Positions 32,464 to 41,071 of a stretch of DNA of 64,000 bases are shown here, in pieces. The DNA lies in assembly GCF_030730905.1 (NCBI RefSeq), contig NZ_JAVAMP010000001.1, forward strand, positions 558,001 to 622,000, read 5' to 3'. A model generated the notes under the pieces. The model was not told the origin of the DNA. It saw only the letters and a list, made by a program, of their open reading frames with translations, and did no database searches. Origin of the DNA: Chengkuizengella axinellae. GTDB taxonomy: Bacteria > Bacillota > Bacilli > Paenibacillales > KCTC-33759. The position numbers and the translations under genes are program-made. How positions within the stretch are numbered: position 1 is the stretch's first letter; each line of letters starts with the position of its first letter.

Positions 32464-34962
32464 ATGATGAGCCGTCCTATTTTGTACACTGTTATTTCGT
32501 GGGTAATGGGTGCAACGATAATATTTTCAAACCCAAATAAAATATTGTTATCTATTTTGTTTGTAATTAGTTTTAGTTGTATATTCTTTTTTTGGAAATT
32601 AAAAAAGAGTTTAAAAGTGATTTTATTAATGCACGTAATTATCATTTGTTCGACTTTATATCACTACTGGTATGATTTGAAAAATGTCTCAAAGATAGAT
32701 TCTGCTTGGGCAGAGGCAGACGTAATGGTTCAAGGTGTCATCCATTCCACGATGAAAATCGATGGTGATCAAGTCAGCTTTGATATGAAAACAATTCAAT
32801 CAAAAGAAAAGCTGAAAGTGTTTATCAAACTGAACTCAATACTAGAAAAAAAAGAAGTAGAAATGTGGGGGAGGGGAGACTCCATTTCTTTAGTTGGAGA
32901 ACTAAAGGTGCCCTCATCAGCGAGAAATTTTGGTAGTTTTGACTATCAGCGATATTTATACTATCAGTATATTCATTGGATTTTGTCAGTAAAAGGTTTA
33001 GAAAAAGTACAGGTCAAGTCAGCTTCTATTCAATTATCAAGTAGTTACTTTTTAGGATGGACGGATGCAATCAGAGAGTTTCTAGCTAATAAAGTAGAGC
33101 TTGTATTTTCTGAACCCTATCGTGGTTTTATGTTAAGTTTGTTACTAGGGTTGAGAAACGAATTTGATCCAATAGAATTTGAACAGTTTTCTCAGATCGG
33201 TTTAACGCATGTTTTAGCAATATCTGGACTGCATGTTGGTGTAGTTCTAGCTTGTTTTATGTGGTTGTTTAAAATGTTGGGGTTTACCAAAGAAAAACAG
33301 ATTTTTTTCTGTATGTGTTTGATTCCTTTGTATATTCTTATTACGGGAGCAGCCCCCTCCGTTGTACGTGCTGGGATTATGGCTATATTTGGTCTGCATG
33401 CTCTAAAAAAAGGGAAGATCAAGGATGTTACAAAATATGTTGGTTTAGCTGGACTTATTATGTTGTTATGGAACCCTTATTACTTGGTTAACGTAAGTTT
33501 TCAGTTATCGATGATTGTAACTTTAGCACTTATATTAATGGTTCCGCTCATCAGTAAACTATTACCGATCTCGTCTAGTTTATTGAATGGTGTTTTCTCT
33601 GTAACAATCACAGCTCAACTTGCCTCATTTCCTTTAACTATCTACTATTTTAATCAATTTTCTCTTTTATCTTGGTTTGCAAATCTAATTTTAGTTCCTT
33701 TAGTTAGTGTAATCATATTGCCTCTTGGAATGGTTGCTTTAATGCTTAGCATTTTTTTTCAGGATTTGGGCTTGATGGTTACTTATGTTATCGAAAAATG
33801 CATCGGGCTTTTATTTTGGGTTGTGGATCATTTTAATGATTTTAGTAGATTTAATCTAATATGGGCTTCCCCTAATGTTGTATTTATTTTGCTTTACTAT
33901 ATGGTATTGTGGTTGAGTGTTTGGTCATGGTATAAGGTGAAAACAAGAGATTCGAACCTTCCCGAAATGTTTCAGCACCATTGGACATTTATGATAAAAA
34001 AATATAAGATAGCTCCTTGTTTTACCGCCTTGTTAATATTGCTTATTTTATTTTTTTACTTTCCTAATTTCTTTGATAAAACAGGTTATGTAAGATTTAT
34101 TGATGTAGGTCAGGGAGATAGTATCTTCATTCAGTCTCCGACAAATAAAGTGATATTAGTTGATGGTGGAGGGGCATTTTCATTTTCTAAGGAAAAAGAA
34201 GCATGGAGAATGCGTAGAGATCCATATGAAGTAGGGAAAGATGTTGTTGTCCCACACTTTAAAAAACAAGGTGTACATCAAATAGATTATTTAGTGATGT
34301 CTCATTTGGATTTTGACCATATTGGAGGTATTCTAGCTATCATAAATGAGATTCCTGTAAAACAGATCATTTTTAACGGAACATTAAAGGATAATGATAC
34401 TGTGGAGCAAATTTTTCTTTTAGCAAATGAAAAAAGCATTCCAATATATAAAGTTGAAGCTGGACAAGAAATAAACATTGATCCATACACAAATATCCAA
34501 ATCTTACATCCATCAGAATTTGACGAAATCTACTTAGAGTCTGATCAAAATGAACAGTCTGTTGTGTTTAAGATGCAAATGTATCAGACAAAGTTTTTGT
34601 TTACGGGAGATATTGACAATGTCACGGAAAAGCAAATCATAAATAGTTTGAACACCTTAATAAATTACAAAAAAGTTGATACTGGTAGTGATGATATAAT
34701 AGATAATCCATCTGAGATTGATATATTAAAAATAGCGCACCATGGAAGTAAATCCTCAACTTCAATAGAATGGCTGGAATATTGGAAGCCTAAAGCAGCT
34801 GTAATTTCAGTCGGGAACAATAATTTATACGGTCATCCTCATGAAGATGTATTGCTGAATTTAGAAAATCATAATGTTGAAGTCTATCGTACGGATGATC
34901 AAGGTGAAGTTCTGGTAGAGGTTGATGATAAGGGATGGGGAGTTAGGACTAAGGTGGAATAG
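32464..34962 (+). CDS. comEC: ComEC/Rec2 DNA uptake channel
   Basis: The 832-residue membrane protein carries the DUF4131 OB-like region (about residues 25-200), the Competence domain with many helices (FSQIGLTHVLAISGLHVGVV near residue 240, TGAAPSVVRAGIMA near 295) and a C-terminal metallo-beta-lactamase domain (FIDVGQGDSIFIQSP near 545, HLDFDHIGGI near 615, KIAHHGSKSST). It carries single-stranded DNA across the membrane and probably degrades the other strand. The start is one of two ATGs at 32464/32467 after GGAGTGAG; an upstream TTG frame runs into the terminator stem. Confidence 0.95.
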   Translation: MMSRPILYTVISWVMGATIIFSNPNKILLSILFVISFSCIFFFWKLKKSLKVILLMHVIIICSTLYHYWYDLKNVSKIDSAWAEADVMVQGVIHSTMKIDGDQVSFDMKTIQSKEKLKVFIKLNSILEKKEVEMWGRGDSISLVGELKVPSSARNFGSFDYQRYLYYQYIHWILSVKGLEKVQVKSASIQLSSSYFLGWTDAIREFLANKVELVFSEPYRGFMLSLLLGLRNEFDPIEFEQFSQIGLTHVLAISGLHVGVVLACFMWLFKMLGFTKEKQIFFCMCLIPLYILITGAAPSVVRAGIMAIFGLHALKKGKIKDVTKYVGLAGLIMLLWNPYYLVNVSFQLSMIVTLALILMVPLISKLLPISSSLLNGVFSVTITAQLASFPLTIYYFNQFSLLSWFANLILVPLVSVIILPLGMVALMLSIFFQDLGLMVTYVIEKCIGLLFWVVDHFNDFSRFNLIWASPNVVFILLYYMVLWLSVWSWYKVKTRDSNLPEMFQHHWTFMIKKYKIAPCFTALLILLILFFYFPNFFDKTGYVRFIDVGQGDSIFIQSPTNKVILVDGGGAFSFSKEKEAWRMRRDPYEVGKDVVVPHFKKQGVHQIDYLVMSHLDFDHIGGILAIINEIPVKQIIFNGTLKDNDTVEQIFLLANEKSIPIYKVEAGQEINIDPYTNIQILHPSEFDEIYLESDQNEQSVVFKMQMYQTKFLFTGDIDNVTEKQIINSLNTLINYKKVDTGSDDIIDNPSEIDILKIAHHGSKSSTSIEWLEYWKPKAAVISVGNNNLYGHPHEDVLLNLENHNVEVYRTDDQGEVLVEVDDKGWGVRTKVE

Positions 34963-35184
34963 GATGTTTTTAGAAAACTTTGAAATTAATGACAGAATGA
35001 CTAACTCGAAAAAAAAATACAGAGTGCATCAAAATGATTTGTGAGTGTGGGTTCACAAAAAAATTCTCTTTCAAAGGTAAGTTTAATTAATAAATGTTTT
35101 TTACCTTCCATTCGTTGTTCAAAAATGATAGTTTTAAATCAATTGTTATAGAGAAATAAATGATGGAAGGAAATGGGTTGAATT

Positions 35185-36312
35185 ATGATTGACTTCATGA
35201 GCAAGAAGATAGAAGAGTTAGAATGTTTTACGGAAAACTTACAACAAGATGATAAAATAGTTGGTGTTTCGATGGCTGTTATTTATAACAATCAATTAAT
35301 TTATGATAAAGGGATCGGCAGCTCCAGACTATCTCCTAATCAAGAAATGACTTCAGATACTATTATGAGTATACAAAGTATTACGAAAAGCTTTGCAGCA
35401 GTATCAATTATGCATTTAGTTGAAGATGGGTTGATAGAATTAGATAGTCCACTTGTAGATTATCTTCCGTATTTTCGAACATCAATTAAGGAAGAAAGTG
35501 ATAGGATTACCGTTCGGCAAATTCTTTCTCATACTGCAGGTCTTCCGAGTGATGTAGGTATAGCTAATATTATTACTCCTAACAGACATGAAATGGAAGG
35601 TTATAAGGAGTGGCAGGAAGAACTAAATATTTCCAATGGGGTTATTGAGAGTATTCAATCGTTCGAAGATATCACGAGGTATTTTAAAGATGTAGAACTA
35701 GCTTATACACCAGGAGAGAAATGGATGTATTGTACAGATGCATATGTTATTGTAGGTGATCTATTTGAAAAAGTGAGTGGAGTCTCGTGGAAAGACCATA
35801 TACAAGAAAACATATTTAACAAGCTAGATATGAATAGGTCTACGCTTGATCCAGAAAAAGCAAGTAGCGATCCTGATAGCAGTCGATTCTATACAGAGAT
35901 AAATTCTATTGTTGAGGAAACACCATATCCAACTAATATCATTGCAGCCCCTATTGGATTTATCTACGCTTCTGCGAAAGATATCGCAAAATATTTAGCA
36001 GCAAGTTTTAATTATGATCAAAGATCATTATTAAAAACACAAAGTCTTAAAAATATGCATCAACCTTACCCCAACGTAGAAGTAACGTTTCCTTTTACGG
36101 ATGTAAACAATATAGGATATGGGCTAGGATGGGGAACATCCAAATATAAAGGATTTCATTTAATTGACCATGGTGGAGGTTATACAGGTGTAAGTGCAAG
36201 AGTTTCAATGATTCCTAGTGAAAAATTAGGAGTAGTTGTATTGGCAAATTCAGATAGAACCAACACAAGGGAAATTGCTATGAAAGCAATTAATATTTTC
36301 TTAGACAGATAG
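35185..36312 (+). CDS. Serine hydrolase, class C beta-lactamase fold
   Basis: The 375-residue protein belongs to the beta-lactamase/transpeptidase-like family (Pfam Beta-lactamase). The nucleophile motif SITK is near residue 64. The second motif reads YCTDAY near 181, where most relatives have YSN. The third is HGGGYTG near 328. No signal peptide is seen, so it is probably cytosolic. It is a D-aminopeptidase, esterase or similar hydrolase; true beta-lactam resistance is not supported. About 220 bases without features precede it. Confidence 0.88.
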   Translation: MIDFMSKKIEELECFTENLQQDDKIVGVSMAVIYNNQLIYDKGIGSSRLSPNQEMTSDTIMSIQSITKSFAAVSIMHLVEDGLIELDSPLVDYLPYFRTSIKEESDRITVRQILSHTAGLPSDVGIANIITPNRHEMEGYKEWQEELNISNGVIESIQSFEDITRYFKDVELAYTPGEKWMYCTDAYVIVGDLFEKVSGVSWKDHIQENIFNKLDMNRSTLDPEKASSDPDSSRFYTEINSIVEETPYPTNIIAAPIGFIYASAKDIAKYLAASFNYDQRSLLKTQSLKNMHQPYPNVEVTFPFTDVNNIGYGLGWGTSKYKGFHLIDHGGGYTGVSARVSMIPSEKLGVVVLANSDRTNTREIAMKAINIFLDR

Positions 36313-36378
36313 GAACCCGTCTTTATTAGAATATACCCAGGGTTCAGACTGTATATATATTTAATGTTTTTTTGAAGA

Positions 36379-36428
36379 AAAGAACTACAGAAGTGTTAAC
36401 ACACTCCTCATGTAGTTCTTTCTTTTTT
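36379..36428 (+). terminator. Intrinsic terminator after the serine hydrolase
   Basis: AAAGAACTACA pairs with TGTAGTTCTTT around a 21-base loop and is followed by TCTTTTTTC. A smaller GAACCC/GGGTTC hairpin lies just upstream at 36312-36345. Confidence 0.85.
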
Positions 36429-36554
36429 CATAATTCTATTCAAATAAAAAATACTATAATGATCATGAATCTGATATATTTGAAATAATAGTTACAAAGA
36501 AAAGAATTTTACAGAGTATTAATCATTGGTAATTTAATGTAATTTGAAAATAAC

Positions 36555-36581
36555 TGCAACATAATGAGACTTTATATCGTC
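36555..36581 (+). promoter_or_regulatory. Predicted ECF-type promoter before the sigma gene
   Basis: TGCAAC at 36555-36560 and CGTC at 36578-36581 are 17 bases apart, close to the AAC/CGT pattern of SigW-like ECF sigma factors. It suggests autoregulation. Confidence 0.6.
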
Positions 36582-36610
36582 ACTATAGTTGTAAGAGAGG
36601 GGGCCCATTT

Positions 36611-37159
36611 GTGGTAGAGCCAGAACTAATAAAAAAAGCTCAAAATGGGGATCGAGAAGCTCTAGTACAAGTGTTAAGAGAGATTGAAACCCACATTTAT
36701 CGTACGGCTTATTATATATTAGGCAATGAACATGATGCGATGGATGCAGCGCAAGAAGCATTAATCAAAGTTTACTCCAAAATTCATTTATACGAGGAAA
36801 AAGCACTATTTAAAACATGGACACAAAGAATTGTTACAAATGTTTGCATAGATAAGTTTCGTAAAAAGAAACCGAATGTTTCCATCGAGGAACATGAGAT
36901 GGTGCTTAAAGATAATCAAGATGTTGAAAAAGAAATATTATCCACTTTTGTGGCAAAAGATATTGAGGAAGCCATAGCTAAATTACCTGAACATCACCGT
37001 ATGGTTGTTGTATTGAGGTACCTGCAGGACTTTTCATATAACGAAATATCAACGTCCCTTGATTTACCTTTAAATACTGTGAAATCGTATTTGTTTAGAG
37101 CAAGACAACAGCTTCAAAAATTACTCCATGAGTATCAGAAAGGTGGTGTACAAGGATGA
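36611..37159 (+). CDS. ECF-type RNA polymerase sigma factor
   Basis: The 182-residue sigma factor has region 2 (TAYYILGNEHDAMDAAQEALIKVY near residue 34, with the -10-reading segment) and region 4 (AIAKLPEHHRMVVVLRYLQD and YNEISTSLDLPLNTVKSYL). It starts with GTG after GAGAGGGGG. It overlaps the anti-sigma gene by 4 bases. It most resembles the SigW/SigX group but cannot be assigned to either. Confidence 0.93.
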   Translation: MVEPELIKKAQNGDREALVQVLREIETHIYRTAYYILGNEHDAMDAAQEALIKVYSKIHLYEEKALFKTWTQRIVTNVCIDKFRKKKPNVSIEEHEMVLKDNQDVEKEILSTFVAKDIEEAIAKLPEHHRMVVVLRYLQDFSYNEISTSLDLPLNTVKSYLFRARQQLQKLLHEYQKGGVQG

Positions 37160-38067
37160 AATGTCAAGAGGTGATACAATTCATGCAAAGAGACCTTGAT
37201 GGTGATTTGAATAAGGACGAACAGAAGCAGATGTTAGATCATATTGAGAGTTGTCATTCTTGTACCGAAATGTTTGATCGTTTAAAAAATGTGTCAAACG
37301 AATTGGAACAATTACCTAAAGTAACACCACCCATTAGTTTAGTGGATCAAATATTGCCTCAATTAGATGAAATTGATCAGGCAAATGCAAGTCATAACGA
37401 TAAAGATGATGAAATAGAAAAAGCAGAAGTTGTAAGTACTGATGGGGATGATAAAAAAATTACTTTAGCAACCTTTGCTAAAAAATCAGGACCTAGATTC
37501 GCTTTTCTAGGTGCATCCGCAGCGGCCGTTATATTGATCGTAATAATAGCGATAAACCCACCTGGCAGCAGTTTTGAAAAAATGAGGATGGCTGAAGAAG
37601 CTGCTCCAGCGGAAAGCCCAACGGCTGCTGAAGAATCAAAAAGATTTTTAGATGCAGGAGAGATTACTGAGTCAGAAGCTACAACAGAAGCGGCAGATGA
37701 AATGGCTTTCCAATTCAGTGAAGAAGATAGTGCAACATCAAATGAAATATCAGAAAATGAAACGGAAATTCCTCTTGTTTCGGAAGATATTCAATTAAAG
37801 GGTGACAAGTACTTCAGCCTAACTAAATCATTACAAGTAGTATCACCAAACGGAGAGTACATGATAAATACTCAAGATACTGAAAGCGGTGGACAAGAGC
37901 TAATTGTACAAAAAGTTGAAAATGAAGAGGTTTTATTTACTTTAGAGATCGGTGAAAATCTAACCATTGTACAACTAGAATGGGCAGATGACAATCAAAC
38001 CATTTTGTTAAATACGTCCGATGGTAATGTAAGCTCCCAAAAACAAATAAATATTTTTAACCCATAA
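37156..38067 (+). CDS. Zinc-finger anti-sigma factor, membrane-bound
   Basis: The 303-residue protein has an N-terminal ZAS domain with H29-x3-C33-x2-C36, one membrane helix (FAFLGASAAAVILIVIIAIN, about residues 115-135) and a long, acidic, Ala/Glu-rich outer domain with a beta-rich C-terminal part. It overlaps the sigma gene (ATGA) and thus is made at a fixed ratio to it. In this family the sigma factor is held at the membrane until a surface stress triggers release by proteolysis. The outer domain is not recognised. Confidence 0.92.
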   Translation: MKCQEVIQFMQRDLDGDLNKDEQKQMLDHIESCHSCTEMFDRLKNVSNELEQLPKVTPPISLVDQILPQLDEIDQANASHNDKDDEIEKAEVVSTDGDDKKITLATFAKKSGPRFAFLGASAAAVILIVIIAINPPGSSFEKMRMAEEAAPAESPTAAEESKRFLDAGEITESEATTEAADEMAFQFSEEDSATSNEISENETEIPLVSEDIQLKGDKYFSLTKSLQVVSPNGEYMINTQDTESGGQELIVQKVENEEVLFTLEIGENLTIVQLEWADDNQTILLNTSDGNVSSQKQINIFNP

Positions 38068-38124
38068 GACAAATTTTTAAGAATGTATTCACACTTTTTG
38101 CGTAAAATGTATATAGTATATTAT

Positions 38125-38265
38125 TCATAGTCAACAACGCGAAATAAACCGCGTTGCTGACCACTCCGGTAATAAGTTTCTAGGGCCTATTACCGAGTGT
38201 TTATATAGATTTTTTTGAGGAAGAGGTCACTTTAAAATCCATTGATTTTAAAGTGATCTCTTTGT
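38125..38265 (+). ncRNA. Candidate structured small RNA with three hairpins
   Basis: Hairpin 1: 38130-38141 pairs with 38150-38161 (11 of 12 pairs). Hairpin 2: 38162-38174 with 38188-38199 (12 pairs and a bulged C), followed by a T-rich run to 38217 like a terminator. Hairpin 3: 38221-38239 with 38244-38262, 19 pairs around a 4-base loop. A possible -10 (TATAGT at about 38113) lies before hairpin 1. There is no ribosome site or ORF. It follows the anti-sigma gene and might instead be that operon's composite terminator. Confidence 0.45.
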
Positions 38266-38277
38266 TATAACAACACT

Positions 38278-38335
38278 CACCCTAAAAAGTGAAGAATAGG
38301 CCAAGACGTTAATTCCAAGTGCTTTTCAGGGCCCC
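38278..38335 (+). repeat. Dispersed hairpin repeat, family A, copy 2 (diverged)
   Basis: Begins CACCCTAAAAAGTGAAG and ends TGCTTTTCAGGGCCCCCA, matching the arms of the copies at 13236 and 63843 with several changes that partly keep the pairing. Confidence 0.5.
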
Positions 38336-38355
38336 CATATTTACAATTTGGTTAT

Positions 38356-38395
38356 ATCTTAGAGAGACTCCGATAAAAGTTTTTGTTATACTATT
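38356..38395 (+). repeat. Dispersed intergenic repeat, family B, copy 2
   Basis: Contains AGAGAGACTCCGATAAAAG followed by TTTTTGTT; close to 47448-47490. Confidence 0.4.
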
Positions 38396-38454
38396 CTTGG
38401 CAGAATAGTTGGACATTCATTTTTATGAGTACGAACATTAGATGAGGGATAATG

Positions 38455-39474
38455 ATGGAATATAAAGAAGCTGTAAAACAGATCAAACAAAAAAAGTTTT
38501 CACCTATATATTTATGTTATGGCACAGAAAAATTTTTAATGAACGAATTTATTCAATTTTTAATCAATGAATTCATTGATCCTGTACATAAAGACTTTGC
38601 ACTGAGTCACTTTGATTTAAATGAAACAAGTATTGATCAAGTGGTAGAAGATGTTGAAACACTTCCATTTATGGTGCCTAATAAATTGGTAATAGCAAAA
38701 AATGCGAATTTTTTGACTGGATCAAGAGATAAAACAAAAGTAGAGCATCAAATTGAAAAGTTGGAGAACTACATTCATTCACCGGTAGATTATTCTGTAT
38801 TAGTTCTTTATGTACAAGCAGAAAAGTTAGATGAAAGAAAAAAAATAGTGAAGTTATTAAAAAAACAAAATCATTTGGTTTCTTTTCCACCTTTAAAACC
38901 GAATGAGTTATCAAAGTGGATTCAAAATAGAGTAAAAAAACACGGGTGTATGATTTCGGAACAGACAGCTGAAACATTTATTTTATATGCAGGAACCAAC
39001 TTACAAACTTTAGCTGCAGAAATTGAAAAGTGCTGTTTATTTGCAGGAGCAGATCAAGAAATTACGAGAGAAATGATTAATCAGTTAGTGGTAAGGAGTG
39101 TTGAGCAGAATATATTTATATTAGTGGATGAAATCGTACGAAAAAAACTCGAACAAGCATTAACCATTTTCTATACACTTTTAAAGCAAAAAGAAGAACC
39201 CATTAAAATTATCTCACTAATAGCTAGACAATTCCGTATTATTCTACAGGTAAAGGAATTATCCAGCAAAGGGTATTCTCAGTATCAAATCGCATCTCAA
39301 CTGAGTATCCATCCATATGCTGTAAAAATTGCTGATGGACAAGGAAAGCTGTATCAGGAAAGAGATTTAGTAGATATATTAAATAAACTCGCTGAACTAG
39401 ATTATCAGATAAAAAGCGGACAAATTGAAAAAGTGCTAGGTATAGAGAAGTTTTTATTCCAGGTGAATATATAA
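38455..39474 (+). CDS. holA: DNA polymerase III subunit delta
   Basis: The 339-residue protein is the delta subunit of the clamp loader, which opens the beta clamp. It has the N-terminal IYLCYGTEKFLMNEFI block, the central FILYAGTNLQTLAAEIEKC and the C-terminal HPYAVKIADGQGK region typical of the family. Two ATGs (38452 and 38455) follow GAGGG; the second is favoured by spacing. It occupies its usual place convergent with rpsT. Confidence 0.95.
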   Translation: MEYKEAVKQIKQKKFSPIYLCYGTEKFLMNEFIQFLINEFIDPVHKDFALSHFDLNETSIDQVVEDVETLPFMVPNKLVIAKNANFLTGSRDKTKVEHQIEKLENYIHSPVDYSVLVLYVQAEKLDERKKIVKLLKKQNHLVSFPPLKPNELSKWIQNRVKKHGCMISEQTAETFILYAGTNLQTLAAEIEKCCLFAGADQEITREMINQLVVRSVEQNIFILVDEIVRKKLEQALTIFYTLLKQKEEPIKIISLIARQFRIILQVKELSSKGYSQYQIASQLSIHPYAVKIADGQGKLYQERDLVDILNKLAELDYQIKSGQIEKVLGIEKFLFQVNI

Positions 39475-39476
39475 AC

Positions 39477-39520
39477 CTCTTTGAAGAATAGGGAGTCATA
39501 CAGTCTTGTAGACGCGAAAA
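39477..39520 (+). repeat. Possible dispersed repeat, family C
   Basis: TTGAAGAATAGGGAGTCATA and the bases that follow (CAGTCTTGTAGACG) resemble 28755-28793 at about five of six positions over 36 bases. A chance match is possible. Confidence 0.3.
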
Positions 39521-39531
39521 ATTTTTAAAAT

Positions 39532-39566
39532 ACCAAAAAACCCGTCATATAATGGCGGGTTTCGTT
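39532..39566. terminator. Bidirectional terminator between holA and rpsT
   Basis: AACCCGTCAT/ATGGCGGGTT forms the stem, with T-rich sequence on the plus side (TTTCGTTTTTT) and A-rich sequence on the minus exit side. It serves both convergent genes. Confidence 0.85.
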
Positions 39567-39604
39567 TTTTCAATCATAATAGCTTATTTTGTACTCTACT
39601 AGGA

Positions 39605-39865
39605 TTAAAGAGCATTAACTTTTTTAGTTAAGCGAGATTTTTTTCTGGAAGCAGCGTTTTTATGAATTAATCCATTAGAAGCCGCTTTATCAAGCTTTTT
39701 AATAGCATCAGTTAGTGCTGCTTTTGCGTTTTCTGCATTTTGCTCAGCAACTGCTGTATCAACAGTTTTTATCGCAGTACGAAGTGCAGATTTTTTAGAA
39801 GCGTTCATTAAACGACGCTTTTCACTAGTTTTTACTCTTTTGATCGCTGATTTGATATTAGGCAT
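39605..39865 (-). CDS. rpsT: 30S ribosomal protein S20
   Basis: The 86-residue basic protein starts [18 protein letters not shown], the standard S20 N-terminus, and ends [13 protein letters not shown]. It binds 16S rRNA in the body of the small subunit. The ATG at 39865 has AGGAGGTG at good distance; a GTG three codons earlier is not used. It is a single-gene transcript on the minus strand. Confidence 0.97.
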   Translation of the reverse strand: MPNIKSAIKRVKTSEKRRLMNASKKSALRTAIKTVDTAVAEQNAENAKAALTDAIKKLDKAASNGLIHKNAASRKKSRLTKKVNAL

Positions 39866-40062
39866 GAAGTTCACCTCCTAAAGACCTTGGTGTTACTTAA
39901 GAAACCGTTCAAAGGTATTCCTAATCACAACTTTAAATATTCTATCATGCAGGATATAAAAATGCAATACTTGTCATGATGTATAACGGAACAAAATCAA
40001 TGACAAAATAAAATGGAGGTTTTGCAATAATCGAAAACAATTTTATTGAAGGGAGTTATAAT

Positions 40063-41052
40063 ATGGAAACATTTTCAGAACGAATAGATCTCGCTCTTGA
40101 AGCACAGGAAATGGCTTCAAATCGTATGGGAGGTCAAATTCCTGGAATACATACAGAATCCAGCTCAGAAGAAGGAGTTACAGTTACAAAGATAAAAGTG
40201 TTAAACGAAGAAGGATCAAGAGCGATTGGGAAAATGAAAGGGCACTATATTACGATTGAAGTGCCTGGGCTGAGAAAAAAAGATTCTGAATTACAAAATC
40301 AAGTCGCTACAAAACTTGCTAAAGAGTTTGAGCAGTTGCTAAAGGACATTCGTATTGATCCTAACGCGAAAATTCTTGTGGTGGGTTTAGGAAACTGGAA
40401 TGTTACACCAGATGCTTTGGGTCCAATCGTTGTTGAAAATATGATGGTAACAAGACACTTTTTTGAACTCATGCCAAATCAGGTTCAGGAAGGTTATAGA
40501 GAAGTAAGTGCAGTAGCGCCTGGAGTACTAGGGATTACTGGTATAGAAACAAGCGAAATTGTACAAGGAATTGTAGAAAAGTCGAAACCTGATGTTGTGA
40601 TTGCAATTGATGCTTTAGCTTCTATGGCATTAGACCGAGTGAATACGACAATTCAAATTGCTGACACAGGAATTCATCCTGGTTCAGGCATAGGAAATAA
40701 GAGAAAAGGGTTAAATAAAGAATCTTTAGGTGTGCCTTGTATCGCTATTGGAGTGCCAACGGTTGTTTATGCCTCAACTATAGTAAATAACAGCATCCAG
40801 ATGGCTATTAATCATTTTAAGCAGCAAACTGACAATACTGAGTTTATTTTTGGAGCATTGGATAAAATGACAGATCAAGAACGGCTTAATTTAGTTAGAG
40901 AAGTATTAAATCCAATGGGACATGATTTACTTGTTACACCAAAGGAAATTGATGAATTTATTGAAGATATTGCAAATATTATTGCTAACGGTCTGAATGC
41001 ATCCCTTCATGAGGCAGTAGACACGGATAATGTCGCAGCTTATACACATTAA
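40063..41052 (+). CDS. gpr: GPR endopeptidase (spore protease)
   Basis: The 329-residue protein is the protease that degrades small acid-soluble spore proteins at germination. It is made as a zymogen; the propeptide ends near GIHTESSSEEGVTVT. The family blocks LVVGLGNWNVTPDALGP (about residue 108), SAVAPGVLGITGIET and VIAIDALASMALDRVNTTIQ are clear. It is normally transcribed in the forespore by sigma-G. The next gene follows after 19 bases and may share the message. Confidence 0.96.
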   Translation: METFSERIDLALEAQEMASNRMGGQIPGIHTESSSEEGVTVTKIKVLNEEGSRAIGKMKGHYITIEVPGLRKKDSELQNQVATKLAKEFEQLLKDIRIDPNAKILVVGLGNWNVTPDALGPIVVENMMVTRHFFELMPNQVQEGYREVSAVAPGVLGITGIETSEIVQGIVEKSKPDVVIAIDALASMALDRVNTTIQIADTGIHPGSGIGNKRKGLNKESLGVPCIAIGVPTVVYASTIVNNSIQMAINHFKQQTDNTEFIFGALDKMTDQERLNLVREVLNPMGHDLLVTPKEIDEFIEDIANIIANGLNASLHEAVDTDNVAAYTH

Positions 41053-41071
41053 TTTTTTGTAGGAGACACTC

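Noticed and set aside
32319-32645. Minus-strand frame over the comEC leader
   Set aside because: Crosses a perfect terminator hairpin and the comEC start; antisense shadow.
35185-36312. True beta-lactamase resistance gene
   Set aside because: No signal peptide and the YxN motif is altered; a general serine hydrolase fits better.
36596-36610. GGGGGCCC before the ECF sigma gene as a further copy of repeat family A
   Set aside because: Only the GGGCCC core matches; the rest is the ribosome site of the GTG start.
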